A DNA stretch of 64,000 nt, taken from Syntrophomonas sp. UBA5314. GTDB lineage: Bacteria; Bacillota; Syntrophomonadia; Syntrophomonadales; Syntrophomonadaceae. Shown in pieces: positions 1-7,841 of the stretch (the first letter of the stretch is position 1; each line of letters opens with the position of its first letter). The position numbers and the translations under genes were made by a program. The notes under the pieces are model-generated. The model searched no databases. It was given only the letters and a program-made list of their open reading frames with translations, and was not told where the DNA came from. The DNA lies in the NCBI GenBank assembly GCA_002410325.1, contig DHRK01000065.1, positions 41,658-105,657 of the forward strand. Direction: 5' to 3'.

Positions 1-28
1 AGTAATTCGGAAAAATCTGCCCAAATTA

Positions 29-57
29 TGGCACGAATATACGGAATGTTGTACTAG
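29..57. repeat. Direct repeat, copy 1 (shared upstream element)
   Basis: This 29-base stretch reappears at 1747-1774 with about 25 of 28 positions identical; the shared core reads GGCACnAATATAnGGAA followed by nGTTGTACTAG. The second copy lies upstream of the leftward chemotaxis-receptor gene. This copy may sit upstream of another leftward gene that is cut by the window start. A shared promoter or operator is inferred, not shown. Confidence 0.5.
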
Positions 58-237
58 GGCAGTCACGTTTTTTTTCATTTACATAACCTCGCTAAATTGA
101 TTTGCTTGATATATTTCGCTTAGCGGATAAGGAATTCCTGTCAGGAGAACCTATATACCGTTTCGCTCCAGATGTTTTCAGGTTTGGGGGCAATTCATTT
201 ACAGGTCTTTATACAGCTCGGCCTGCTTTGCAGCAGA

Positions 238-266
238 TTGACATCATCTCCAATTACTCCTATAAT
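238..266 (+). promoter_or_regulatory. Sigma-A promoter of tRNA-Leu
   Basis: A consensus -35 TTGACA at 238-243 and a consensus -10 TATAAT at 261-266 are separated by 17 bases. They lie about 50 bases before the tRNA-Leu gene. The rest of 1-315 shows no convincing gene; an open frame at 102-287 lacks a ribosome binding site and overlaps this promoter. Confidence 0.8.
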
Positions 267-315
267 ATCTTAGTACCTGGCTCATAGAAGCATGGAAAAA
301 AGCCGGGTTGAATAA

Positions 316-400
316 GCGGGCGTGGCGGAACTGGCAGACGCGCCGGATTTAGGTTCCGGTGGAGAGATCCGTGGAGGTTCAAGTCCTCTCGCCCGCACCA
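316..400 (+). tRNA. tRNA-Leu (anticodon TAG)
   Basis: The sequence folds as a class II tRNA. The acceptor strands GCGGGCG and CGCCCGC pair, the anticodon stem CCGGA/TCCGG encloses a TTTAGGT loop with anticodon TAG (CTA codons), there is a variable arm, and the T arm reads GAGGTTCAAGTCCTC. The 3' CCA is encoded. A promoter precedes it at 238-266 and a terminator follows at 411. Confidence 0.95.
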
Positions 401-410
401 TAAGAAAAGA

Positions 411-445
411 AAACGGGAACCCCGGTGCGGCGGCTCCCGTTTTTG
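411..445. terminator. Bidirectional intrinsic terminator
   Basis: An inverted repeat (AAACGGGA paired with TCCCGTTT) has an A-run on one side and a T-run on the other. It can therefore end transcription of tRNA-Leu from the left and of the receptor gene from the right. Confidence 0.75.
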
Positions 446-486
446 TTGATCCCGCTTCTGGCTCAATTACTGCGGCCGATGACCTG

Positions 487-1644
487 CTACATGCTCAACG
501 CCACCCGGTGCAGTTCTTCAGCCAGGCTGTTTATCTCTTCGATACTGGCAGTGATCTCTTGAGTTGCGGCGGCCTGTTCCTGGCTGGCGTGGAGATTGAG
601 CTGACTGCTTTCCGCCGTGCCATCAACCTCATTCTTGATGTGCTCAATCAATTCCCTAATCCGGGTCACGGTCTGTTTTGATTCATCAGACAGTTTGCGT
701 ATTTCTTCGGCTACCACCCCGAAACCGCGGCCTACTTCCCCAGCCCGGGCAGCTTCAATAGCGGCATTAAGACCCAGCATTTTAGTCTCTTCGGCAATTT
801 GTTTTATAAAGGCCAGGACTTCACTGATTTCATCAGCCAGGTGATTCACTTCATTTATCTTATTATTCAGGTTTTGTTCGTTGAAATTGATTTCTCCGGC
901 AGATGCGGCCAATTCCTCAATCACGGTTGATATTTCCCCCAGGGCATGGCTCAGGTTATTGGAGAGGCTGCGCAGGTTTACCGCGTTGACTTTGGGAACA
1001 GCTATGCCCATAGTACCTACGTAGGTGTTGCGATCATCGTCATCGGTCATGGGGTAGCTCATTATCATTGCCGGAACGCCATACATCGAAGCGTCCAATT
1101 CCCTGCTAACCGGCTTTTTGGTTCTTAGGGCCTCGGCGGCGACCGATTCAGGCTTCAAGATAATGCCGGGCTGCAGTTCCGAAAGACAAAATTTTTCAGA
1201 TGGCTGGGTAAACAAAAATTTCTCCAGGTCGGTTATGTAAAGGTGGCAGCCCTCGGGAAACATGTTGGCGATGACCGGGGCGAAGTCTTTAAAAGCACTG
1301 GCCACCGGGTGCAGCCGCGGAACCATTATGGTTAATGCTCCAATAGTCTGAGCGCCGTCAATAACCGGATAGGAATAGGTCAATAAGCGCATGCCGTACA
1401 CAGCGCGAGGGATGGTTTCCGTTGCAGGTTTTCCGGTTCGAATGGTCTGTTGGGTGGCGCTGCCTTCCCGGTGAAGGGTGCCTACCTCAATAGCGGCAAC
1501 ATCAAAAGCCTGGGAAGCTTTCTTCCAAGTAATCTGCCCTTTGTTGTCGCTCAATGTAAAAATGGCCCCGCCTGACATCAAGTCCGCAAAAATACCTGCA
1601 AATCCTTTTACAGACTCTACAGAATCCGCGCTAATGAAATCCAT
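487..1644 (-). CDS. Soluble methyl-accepting chemotaxis-type receptor with duplicated sensor domain
   Basis: This 385-residue protein ends in a short chemotaxis signalling domain with the conserved hairpin tip (LGLNAAIEAARAGE). Such tips contact CheA and CheW. No transmembrane segment is visible, so it should act in the cytoplasm. The N-terminal 220 residues contain two related sensor-like segments: each has an RTGKP or RTKKP motif, then a YG and SYP block, then a G-T/A-M-x-I-x-VP strand, suggesting an internal duplication. I chose the start at 1644 because AAGGAGG lies seven bases upstream; a start 14 codons earlier has no such site. No partner chemotaxis genes are nearby. The ligand is unknown. 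Confidence 0.85.
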   Translation of the reverse strand: MDFISADSVESVKGFAGIFADLMSGGAIFTLSDNKGQITWKKASQAFDVAAIEVGTLHREGSATQQTIRTGKPATETIPRAVYGMRLLTYSYPVIDGAQTIGALTIMVPRLHPVASAFKDFAPVIANMFPEGCHLYITDLEKFLFTQPSEKFCLSELQPGIILKPESVAAEALRTKKPVSRELDASMYGVPAMIMSYPMTDDDDRNTYVGTMGIAVPKVNAVNLRSLSNNLSHALGEISTVIEELAASAGEINFNEQNLNNKINEVNHLADEISEVLAFIKQIAEETKMLGLNAAIEAARAGEVGRGFGVVAEEIRKLSDESKQTVTRIRELIEHIKNEVDGTAESSQLNLHASQEQAAATQEITASIEEINSLAEELHRVALSM

Positions 1645-1998
1645 AGCAACCTCCTTAATGAAAATACTGGATAATTGATTTTGCATTATGAGACAATGCC
1701 GGGGGAGATTAAAACGGGTACGGTTTCTTAGCTATTCCCTGAATATGGGCACAATATATGGAACGTTGTACTAGAGGAAAAAATTAAGTATTAAGTTATT
1801 AAATAACCTATTTAGTATTATAACCTATAAATTATTAATGGGTAAAAAAGCATTTTTTAAAATATTTTGCCGTAATGGCTGGTTTGATGTAAACATATTG
1901 CATGTGGCAGTTTTGAGGAGTACAATTACTTTGATTAATGATGAAAATTCAAAGCCGATTTTTGTACACACCCCAAGTATTTGCAGGAGGTAGAAAAG
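1645..1998. other. Intergenic region between receptor gene and tatA
   Basis: This 354-base AT-rich gap separates two divergently transcribed genes. It holds the second copy of the direct repeat (1747-1774) and presumably both promoters. No other gene or structured RNA is apparent. Confidence 0.5.
1747..1774. repeat. Direct repeat, copy 2
   Basis: Near-identical to 29-57 (about 25 of 28 bases). It lies roughly 100 bases upstream of the receptor start, where a promoter or operator of that leftward gene would be expected. Confidence 0.5.
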
Positions 1999-2352
1999 AT
2001 GTTTGGATTTATTGGAAACATTGGCCCGTGGGAGTTGGTTTTGATCCTCTTGATCGCCCTGATAATCTTTGGACCGGGGAAGCTTCCCGAAGTTGCCAAA
2101 GGTTTAGGTAAAGCGGTTAACCAGTTTAAGAACGCTTCCAGCGGTCTACAAAAGGAATTTCAGGATGCCATTAAGGATTCTGAGCCGCCCGTTGAACCAG
2201 CCAAAACAGCAGTAAGCGATCCTGCCGTGGCCAGGGCAGTCGGCACTGGCGACCCCGAAATTGTGAAAGATGCAAGCAGCACCGTACCAGACGCGGCCCA
2301 AGAGTCCCAAGAAGACAGTGCGGCAGATGCCAAGCCGGATAAATTGAATTAG
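1999..2352 (+). CDS. tatA: Twin-arginine translocase subunit TatA
   Basis: TatA forms the pore-like component of the Tat pathway that exports folded proteins. The N terminus has the family pattern: a short lead, a single membrane helix (about residues 7-25, WELVLILLIALIIFGPGKLPE) containing the FGPGKLPE hinge, then an amphipathic helix ending near residue 50. The 117-residue length exceeds the usual 60-90 because of an acidic, alanine- and proline-rich tail that looks disordered. The ATG at 1999 has AGGAGG 9 bases upstream; an in-frame TTG at 1981 precedes that site and is unlikely. No tatC is in the window. Confidence 0.93.
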   Translation: MFGFIGNIGPWELVLILLIALIIFGPGKLPEVAKGLGKAVNQFKNASSGLQKEFQDAIKDSEPPVEPAKTAVSDPAVARAVGTGDPEIVKDASSTVPDAAQESQEDSAADAKPDKLN

Positions 2353-2382
2353 CTTTAACGTCAGGCAAATAAATCTATCGAC

Positions 2383-2414
2383 AAAGCCCGTTTTACTTGT
2401 AAAACGGGCTTTTG
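2383..2414 (+). terminator. Intrinsic terminator after tatA
   Basis: AAGCCCGTTTTAC pairs with GTAAAACGGGCTT across a short TT loop and is followed by a T-run. It is a perfect long hairpin 30 bases past the tatA stop. Confidence 0.9.
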
Positions 2415-2500
2415 CCTTGAAATATTGGCATGAAAATTGCATAATAATTAATAGCATTAGTAAGTTGTTTAAGCACATTCGCAGCAAGAGACGAGAGAGG

Positions 2501-2713
2501 ATGATCAAGGTGCTCAAGAAAAAAGTTGTTGTAAAAGATCCCCTTGATGCATTGTTCGGTAAGGAAGGGATTATTGTAGCCGTAAAATCCCTATCCAATG
2601 ACAATTCAGAAGAGGGAATGGTATGTAAAGTCCTGGTAGGGGATTGTTTAAGCGGATGGCTACCCTATCAGTCTCTTGAGCAGGCAATTTTGTCAAGCAA
2701 TCAAACAGCGTAA
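2501..2713 (+). CDS. Small hypothetical protein
   Basis: I do not recognise this 70-residue protein. It begins with a basic stretch (MIKVLKKKVVVKD), is otherwise soluble and mixed alpha/beta in character, and has no motif I can name. The ATG at 2501 has a purine-rich GAGAGG immediately upstream, which is close for a ribosome binding site. The frame stays open 28 codons further upstream, so the start is uncertain. It follows the tatA terminator and appears to stand alone. Confidence 0.5.
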   Translation: MIKVLKKKVVVKDPLDALFGKEGIIVAVKSLSNDNSEEGMVCKVLVGDCLSGWLPYQSLEQAILSSNQTA

Positions 2714-2811
2714 AAATATGCTTAATTCGCCGGACAAAAATCGAGCCCGGCTCAATATAGCGAGGGAATCGAAGATATAAAAGAATTAATGTTGCAGAAA
2801 AGCCACGCCGG

Positions 2812-3047
2812 CTAGGAGCCTGTAACATTTAAAAGTCTAGCTTGTTCGCCGAGAAAAATTTTTGCGGGTAAGGGCGATTCTATGGCATCCTGGCACCGGC
2901 AGCTCTTTGGCATCCTGCCCCGCTGCACTAGTTCGTCCATGAACGTCGCTGCACTAGCCCGTCCGTGGGCGTGAATACTGGATGTATTGCGATTGACGAC
3001 AACAAAGCCCGGCGGAAATTAAAGTTTTAGGTGTTACAGGCTACTAG
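2812..3047. repeat. MITE-like palindromic element, copy A
   Basis: A 236-bp non-coding element is bounded by inverted repeats: CTAGGAGCCTGTAACA at 2812-2827 and TGTTACAGGCTACTAG at 3032-3047, 15 of 16 complementary. Inside are two tandem copies of a 26-base unit (2921-2946 and 2947-2972, 21 of 26 identical). A 30-base block at 2974-3003 recurs in the element at 50211-50374 with 28 of 30 identical bases. It encodes no transposase. Confidence 0.7.
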
Positions 3048-3121
3048 GCCCGTATGTAGTACAATGAAGCAAATCTGCAATAGTAACCGTTTTTTTAAAA
3101 TATAGAATTCAATCTGAAAAT

Positions 3122-3163
3122 AAAAGCCCGGAGCTTCTAAAAAAGGAGGCTCCGGGCTTTTTA
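3122..3163 (-). terminator. Terminator of the OB-fold membrane protein gene
   Basis: AAAAGCCCGGAGCTTC pairs with GAGGCTCCGGGCTTTT. It lies just past the stop of the leftward gene at 3173 and has T-runs on both strands. Confidence 0.85.
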
Positions 3164-3172
3164 AAATAGATT

Positions 3173-3817
3173 TTAATTTACGGGAGCCGAGGAGACTATC
3201 TGGCAATCCTGCAATGCTACATCTCCCGCCATGCCGCTGCACGTACCTTTTATGGTTACAGTCTGCCCATTGCGCAGTTTGTTCAACTCGGCTACTTTGG
3301 CGGGATCAAAAAAACAGGCGGTGTTTGATACGGCATCAAAACCGTCCATGGATAAATACAGCTTGTTTGCATAATCCTTGCCTATTTTGTTAATAGTGCC
3401 TGATACGATCAGTATTTTGTCTTTGTATTTGGTATTGGCCAAAGCCTCATTGGCTCTGTATTCCATGCAAAGCTGGTATGAAGTGATGCTGATTTCCTCG
3501 CTGGGGGTTGCCGCCTGGCCGTCTTTGGCCTGACTGCTGCCGGTGGCCGGTGCTTTATCCTGGCCATTCGGTTCGGCAACCTGCTGCCCTGCGGGGGCGG
3601 GCGCGGAAACGCTCTCATTGCTTAACAATTCCGGATTATATGCCATGTAGACCAGCCCTGTTCCAAGGATAATTATTACTAAAGACATACCCAGAACAAA
3701 ATGGGGAATATTGCCCAGGGTTTCCCTCTGTTCCTCGGTTCTTGAACTTCGCCGGTAGAGCTCAAAACCCAGGCCCAGGATACCGGCTGCTATGCTTATG
3801 AAGCCTATGATAGCCAA
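3173..3817 (-). CDS. Membrane-anchored protein with OB-fold (tRNA_anti-like) domain
   Basis: The 214-residue protein has two hydrophobic segments (about residues 2-20 and 40-60). A proline/alanine/glutamine-rich linker of some 40 residues follows, then a C-terminal domain of about 105 residues that resembles the OB-fold family called tRNA_anti-like. The name reflects fold similarity only; these proteins are not tRNA enzymes. Three cysteines (in SNTACFF, KGTCSG and LQDCQ) may form disulfides if the domain faces outward. The TTG start at 3817 has AAAGGAGG nine bases upstream. Function unknown. Confidence 0.7.
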   Translation of the reverse strand: MAIIGFISIAAGILGLGFELYRRSSRTEEQRETLGNIPHFVLGMSLVIIILGTGLVYMAYNPELLSNESVSAPAPAGQQVAEPNGQDKAPATGSSQAKDGQAATPSEEISITSYQLCMEYRANEALANTKYKDKILIVSGTINKIGKDYANKLYLSMDGFDAVSNTACFFDPAKVAELNKLRNGQTVTIKGTCSGMAGDVALQDCQIVSSAPVN

Positions 3818-4087
3818 TTAATACATCCTCCTTTAACTGGATGACTTTAATATCTTATTCATTTTAGCGCCGCGAAATCCTCCATAATTGAGGAGAATTC
3901 TAAAGAACTAAAAGAAGTTTAGCGCTTAAAAAGGACTGAAGTGGGTTTATCACCTTTGTGGCTGCCATAAGGAGAACTGATTTTGCATGGGGGAGGGTAA
4001 TGAACGGGTATAACGGGCAGAATATGTAAATCAGGCTGATAGAAATCAGCCATCCGTCAACTTGAACATGAAAGCGGTCAGAATACC

Positions 4088-4603
4088 ATGAAAGAATATC
4101 GATCCCCTCATATAGCTCTGCTGTGGTCTCTCGCTATACCCGGCTTTGGTCAAATATACAACAAAGACTATCTGGCCGGCGTGCTGCTGGTAGTACTTGA
4201 GTTTTTGATCAATACCAGAGCTAACCTTAACCTGTCCATCCTCTATTCATTTCGCGGTCAATTCTGGCTGGCCTGCCAGAGCGCAAACTTACAATGGCTG
4301 CTTTTTTACCCCTGCGTGTATTCCTTCGCATCCTGGCATGCCTATACCCGGGCTCTTCAGAACAATCGAAACGGAAGCCGGGTGCTTGCCGATGAGCAAA
4401 GCCCATCGTTTATCGGGCAATTTATAGGGGTGGCTGCCGGTGGAACCCTGGGAATCATTTATTCTTATTATATTGGCCCGGTTCTCTGTGGGCTCATAGG
4501 AATGGGTTTGGGATGCGCCGCCGGTTTTATTGTCGAGCATCTGCTACGTAAACCGGATGGGGAATATGGAGGACAAAACAGCAATAAGAAACCGGCTGAA
4601 TGA
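4088..4603 (+). CDS. Small polytopic membrane protein, TM2-like N terminus
   Basis: This 171-residue protein begins with a motif typical of TM2-type and related membrane proteins (SLAIPGFGQIYNKDYLAG, residues 14-31): a proline-glycine turn between two hydrophobic segments. About four membrane helices are predicted by eye, the last two glycine-rich (AAGGTLGIIYSYYIG and GLIGMGLGCAAGFIV). The C terminus is short and hydrophilic. No obvious strong ribosome binding site precedes the ATG. Function unknown, and the neighbours do not help. Confidence 0.65.
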   Translation: MKEYRSPHIALLWSLAIPGFGQIYNKDYLAGVLLVVLEFLINTRANLNLSILYSFRGQFWLACQSANLQWLLFYPCVYSFASWHAYTRALQNNRNGSRVLADEQSPSFIGQFIGVAAGGTLGIIYSYYIGPVLCGLIGMGLGCAAGFIVEHLLRKPDGEYGGQNSNKKPAE

Positions 4604-4648
4604 TCACTCGGCCGGTATGGTCATAGTTCTTGATTGGCATCGGTTGGG

Positions 4649-5080
4649 TTAAACGGCTTCTGTCTGGATGTACTGCCTGGAGCACCAGATCTCCAGCATT
4701 TGATAAAGAGTCCGCCAGTTGGCTCCGCACAAACCGATTGGAGTCCAGGCAGGCAAAATAGTGTCCTTGACCAGGGCAGCCCCCTTGGGCGACTTGAATA
4801 CTTTTCGCCAGCTGTTTGACCAAATACCGCTGTTTTTAAAGACAATCACGACCGTATCCCAATACTCTTTGGGATCGATTCCTTCATCTTTTACAAAGCG
4901 TTTGTAAGCGGTTCTCAAAACTCCGGCAAAAAAAGACGCGGTGGTTACGACTACCTTGACATCCTCTTCAGACAAGACGGCTCCCGCGGAATATTTGAGT
5001 TTAGCATCGACAAAACTCTCATAGCCCCCGGGGGGAGTTAGGTATGAGGTAAAGTATTCAAGGATATCGTGGTTGAACAT
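4649..5080 (-). CDS. Hypothetical soluble protein
   Basis: I do not recognise this 143-residue protein. It is rich in aromatic residues with no signal peptide or membrane helix. A segment near residues 50-75 (SEEDVKVVVTTASFFAG) and a tryptophan-rich C-terminal half (GIWSNSWRKVFKSPKG, LCGANWRTLYQMLEIW) stand out. The ATG at 5080 is preceded by GGGAGAG at a good distance; a longer frame up to 5167 has no such site. It converges with the gene at 4088-4603. Confidence 0.6.
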   Translation of the reverse strand: MFNHDILEYFTSYLTPPGGYESFVDAKLKYSAGAVLSEEDVKVVVTTASFFAGVLRTAYKRFVKDEGIDPKEYWDTVVIVFKNSGIWSNSWRKVFKSPKGAALVKDTILPAWTPIGLCGANWRTLYQMLEIWCSRQYIQTEAV

Positions 5081-5205
5081 GCTATCTCTCCCTGTTTGAA
5101 CGGCCATTAACAGATATGGAATTAACTTCCTAGCCACTATATTACTTATTTTTACCACAAAGCTCAATTACCCAAAAGGACCATATTCAATTTTTTTGTA
5201 AGTAA

Positions 5206-6222
5206 TTACTTCTCAATTGCCACTTGGAACACATTCTTTGGTGAAGGTTTCATGCCCAAGAATAATAGTCGGGTTAAGGCAAACCTTTCAAAAATGAACT
5301 TATTCATTAATACCGGTATCAATACTCCAATTATTATATAGGATAGACTCCCATGCGTAAAAACCTTATATAGTGCTTCGTTTAACGGGACGTGTATATA
5401 CATTATTGACATAGTCCTGCTGCCAATAATGTCAGAGTATTTTGATAATATTTTGGGTATTGCCCGTGATATGCCGCACAGTACAATGGACATGGTAATT
5501 GGGATGATAAAGTCCAGTATAATATGGGTGTATTTTAAATACTTTAGATCCAGATTGTATGAATAGTAGCCTTTCAACTGCAAAATAACAAAAAGCAAAG
5601 GCAGCAAGCTGATGCCCATCCATTGCCCGGGGCTAATGGTTTTTAATAAGTTTTTACCGTAAAAACCGAAAGCAAAATAACTCAAGCAGAGTAACGCAAC
5701 ATCGGCATTCCATGGTATTATTAAAGCTTTCGGGTCAACAAAACTGGTTTCAACGTGGGCCATTATATACAGAATGCCAATTAAAAACATGATGCGCCGG
5801 GGATTTTTTATCAATAAAGAAAATACCATAAACAGCACTTCGGTAATAAAAAGACAGGTAATAAACCAAAAGACCCCGGGAAGAAATCTTCCGCCGATGA
5901 GTACGTTAATTAAATCGATTTTTACCCAGCCGGCCGTCAAGTTATGGGTACAAAACTTAAGCGCATATTTTGATAAGGTTATTAAGACCAAATATGTAGC
6001 ATAAGGAATCAATAGCCTCACCGCCCGCGATTTGAGCCAAATGTTAAATTCACTCCAGTCTTTAACGGGCTTAAACAAATACCCGCTAAGAACAAAGAAA
6101 GCAGGCCCAACAAACCATAAAATATAGTCATGAATTATTTTTTCTCCGGAATGACCGACTACAATTAATATGATAAGAACGGTTTTAGCTATATCAAGCC
6201 AGGATTCTCGTTGTAAAGGCAT
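5206..6222 (-). CDS. Acyltransferase 3 family integral membrane protein
   Basis: The 338-residue protein has about ten hydrophobic segments. It also has the N-terminal signature of the OafA/YrhL acyltransferase 3 family: WLDIAKTVLIILIVVGHSG (residues 7-25, with the catalytic-type histidine) and FFVLSGYLF soon after. Members transfer acetyl or other acyl groups to surface polysaccharides or lipids at the membrane. The ATG at 6222 has GGGAG about ten bases upstream; the frame continues upstream into a palindromic repeat and is not used. The substrate cannot be told from context. A second member lies at 29000-30004. Confidence 0.8.
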   Translation of the reverse strand: MPLQRESWLDIAKTVLIILIVVGHSGEKIIHDYILWFVGPAFFVLSGYLFKPVKDWSEFNIWLKSRAVRLLIPYATYLVLITLSKYALKFCTHNLTAGWVKIDLINVLIGGRFLPGVFWFITCLFITEVLFMVFSLLIKNPRRIMFLIGILYIMAHVETSFVDPKALIIPWNADVALLCLSYFAFGFYGKNLLKTISPGQWMGISLLPLLFVILQLKGYYSYNLDLKYLKYTHIILDFIIPITMSIVLCGISRAIPKILSKYSDIIGSRTMSIMYIHVPLNEALYKVFTHGSLSYIIIGVLIPVLMNKFIFERFALTRLLFLGMKPSPKNVFQVAIEK

Positions 6223-6307
6223 GCGTAACAGCTCCCAAATTATGTAACGAATAGTACTGGTAACCAAATATATCTTAATTAAACTATCGGATAAACGACA
6301 GTAGAAC

Positions 6308-6511
6308 AATAGCCGCCCGGATCGGGCGGCTATTGAGCTTGTCGACAAAGTCGACAAGCTGCCAGAGCGAGCGACGGAAGCGAAGAGCAAGGCGCGAAAT
6401 AGGCCCGCGATTGAGGCGTACCGGAGTACGTTGATTGAGCGGGCCTATTGAGCAACGCAGCTATTCGCTTTTGTCGACGGTCTGAATAGCCGCCCGGATC
6501 GGGCGGCTATT
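6308..6511. repeat. Composite palindromic repeat, copy C of the family
   Basis: Two identical copies of a 27-base perfect palindrome (AATAGCCGCCCGG and complement) lie at 6308-6334 and 6485-6511. Between them are a GCTTGTCGAC/GTCGACAAGC hairpin (6338-6360) and a stem AATAGGCCCGC/GCGGGCCTATT enclosing GGCGTACCGGAGTACGTTGA. The internal pattern CAAGGCG, then a TAC-CGGA-GTA palindrome, then CAACGCAG, matches the order in the element at 50211-50374. It is non-coding. Confidence 0.65.
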
Positions 6512-6533
6512 CTAGCATATGCGACTGCGCATA

Positions 6534-6608
6534 ACCCTCCGAGCTTCGGAGGGTATTAATTTTCTTGGTGAGCCAGGCTGGACTCGAACTAGTACTCTGG
6601 TTAAAAGA
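6534..6608 (-). pseudogene. 3' fragment of tRNA-Lys plus its terminator (direct repeat, possible att remnant)
   Basis: Bases 6534-6592 match 27612-27671, the terminator and 3' end of the intact tRNA-Lys, at 53 of 60 aligned columns. The match includes the encoded CCA (TGG at 6566-6568) and the T-arm region. Weak similarity continues through the anticodon-loop bases TTAAAAG to about 6608; the 5' part of the tRNA is absent. The T-arm carries mismatches, so it is not a functional tRNA. The same orientation as the intact gene fits an old attachment-site duplication. Confidence 0.7.
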
Positions 6609-6611
6609 ATA

Positions 6612-6888
6612 CCTATCAGGCTTCACAAAACTGAGAATCCCACTTTATTTTTGCGAAACGTGCCAATTACTCTCAGTTTGCACAGTTTCAACCCCATACC
6701 ATGAATATCAAATCAGCGATTTTGCTTCTTTCTACTTTCTTAGCTTTTCAATAATTTATCCCCATATATCGGGAATTGTTTCTTTTTTGAAATCAAGTTT
6801 AAGTTGGTATGTTTTTTGCTGTTGATATATGTATGATGCTATTGCCTAAGCATTGTTATCTGTTAGAGAAAGGGGGAACAAAATCCTG
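6612..6888. other. AT-rich non-coding stretch
   Basis: Between the tRNA fragment and the candidate operon promoter I see no gene, tRNA or strong hairpin. It may hold binding sites for the sigma-54 activator encoded at 16204-17928; no clear enhancer repeat could be assigned by eye. Confidence 0.4.
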
Positions 6889-6905
6889 TTGGAGGTTGTG
6901 CTGCA
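6889..6905 (+). promoter_or_regulatory. Candidate sigma-54 promoter of the acyl-CoA operon
   Basis: TTGGAGGTTGTGCTGCA has the invariant GG and GC dinucleotides at the correct 12-base offset for -24/-12 recognition, but matches the rest of the consensus poorly. It lies 50 bases before the first gene of the catabolic operon, and a sigma-54 activator is encoded at the operon's far end. Confidence 0.4.
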
Positions 6906-6953
6906 CCGGTATTATACCAGACATCCAACATAATGAACGGAGGTTAGGCGCAA

Positions 6954-7736
6954 ATGGGATTCGAGAATTTGCTCGTCACAAAAGGTGAAGGAATAGCGGT
7001 CGTGACCATAAACCGGCCTCAATTCTTAAACGCCTTAAACAGGGCTACGGTTGAAGAGCTATCACAGAGCATTGAGCAAATAGAAAAAGACGATGATGTG
7101 AAAGCCATGATTATAACCGGAGCAGGAGACAAATCGTTTGTTGCTGGAGGTGATATTACTTACATGCAAAATATGTCGCCTATGGAATCCAGAGAATTTG
7201 GGTTGTTCGGTCAGGGTGTTTTAAGAAAGTTGGAATATCTGCCCAAGCCAGTAATAGCAGCAATCAACGGATTCTGCCTAGGTGGTGGATTGGAAGTAGC
7301 AATGGCATGTGATTTCCGGGTAGCTTCATTAAAGGCTAAATTTGGTCAACCAGAAGTAAATTTGGGAGTAACTCCGGGCTTTGGCGGCACGCAAAGGTTA
7401 TCCCGTCTTGTAGGGGCCGGAATGGCAAAGCAACTTCTTTTTACCGGTGATAGGATAGACGCTCAAGAAGCACTTCGGATAGGATTGGTCAATCAAGTAG
7501 TGTCGGCGGGTGAATTGCTAAATTATGTAAAGGGAATCGCTCAAAGAATCATGTCCGGGGGCCAAATTGCGGTAAGACTATGCAAACTTGCGGTCAACGA
7601 AGGGATGCAGACTGATATTGATCGTTCAATGACCATAGAGGCTGATATGTTTGGCCTTTGTTTCAGTACATGGGATCAAAAAGAAGGGATGAAGGCCTTT
7701 GCCGAAAAAAGATCTCCCGAATTTAAAGGAAAATAA
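6954..7736 (+). CDS. Enoyl-CoA hydratase / crotonase family protein
   Basis: This 260-residue protein should hydrate trans-2-enoyl-CoA to 3-hydroxyacyl-CoA, the second step of beta-oxidation. It has the full crotonase fold signature. The oxyanion-hole segment SFVAGGDI is at residues 61-68. NGFCLGGGLEVAMACD at 105-120 carries the first catalytic glutamate (Glu114), and GQPEVNLGVTPGFGGTQRL carries the second (Glu134). Both acids are present, as in true hydratases. The ATG has GGAGG 13 bases upstream. It is the first gene of the co-oriented catabolic cluster. Chain length and branching preference cannot be read from the sequence; a tiglyl-CoA-type substrate is inferred from neighbours. Confidence 0.92.
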   Translation: MGFENLLVTKGEGIAVVTINRPQFLNALNRATVEELSQSIEQIEKDDDVKAMIITGAGDKSFVAGGDITYMQNMSPMESREFGLFGQGVLRKLEYLPKPVIAAINGFCLGGGLEVAMACDFRVASLKAKFGQPEVNLGVTPGFGGTQRLSRLVGAGMAKQLLFTGDRIDAQEALRIGLVNQVVSAGELLNYVKGIAQRIMSGGQIAVRLCKLAVNEGMQTDIDRSMTIEADMFGLCFSTWDQKEGMKAFAEKRSPEFKGK

Positions 7737-7841
7737 GACAAAGCCTTCACCATCAAAAAAACTATTCACCTATATTATAAGCTAATCATTTTGGAAGTTC
7801 AGTATTTTCTGGGGACAGGAACAAAACTGGAGGACAAAAAT

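Noticed and set aside
29..57. Sigma-54 promoter reading of TGGCACGAATATACGG
   Set aside because: It has a good -24-like box, but no GC at the -12 position; the second copy of the repeat also lacks it.
102..287. 61-codon open frame before tRNA-Leu
   Set aside because: It starts at TTG without a ribosome binding site and runs through the tRNA-Leu promoter; the sequence has no protein-like pattern.
322..681. 119-codon frame covering tRNA-Leu
   Set aside because: It translates the tRNA, the terminator and the antisense of the receptor gene; an artefact.
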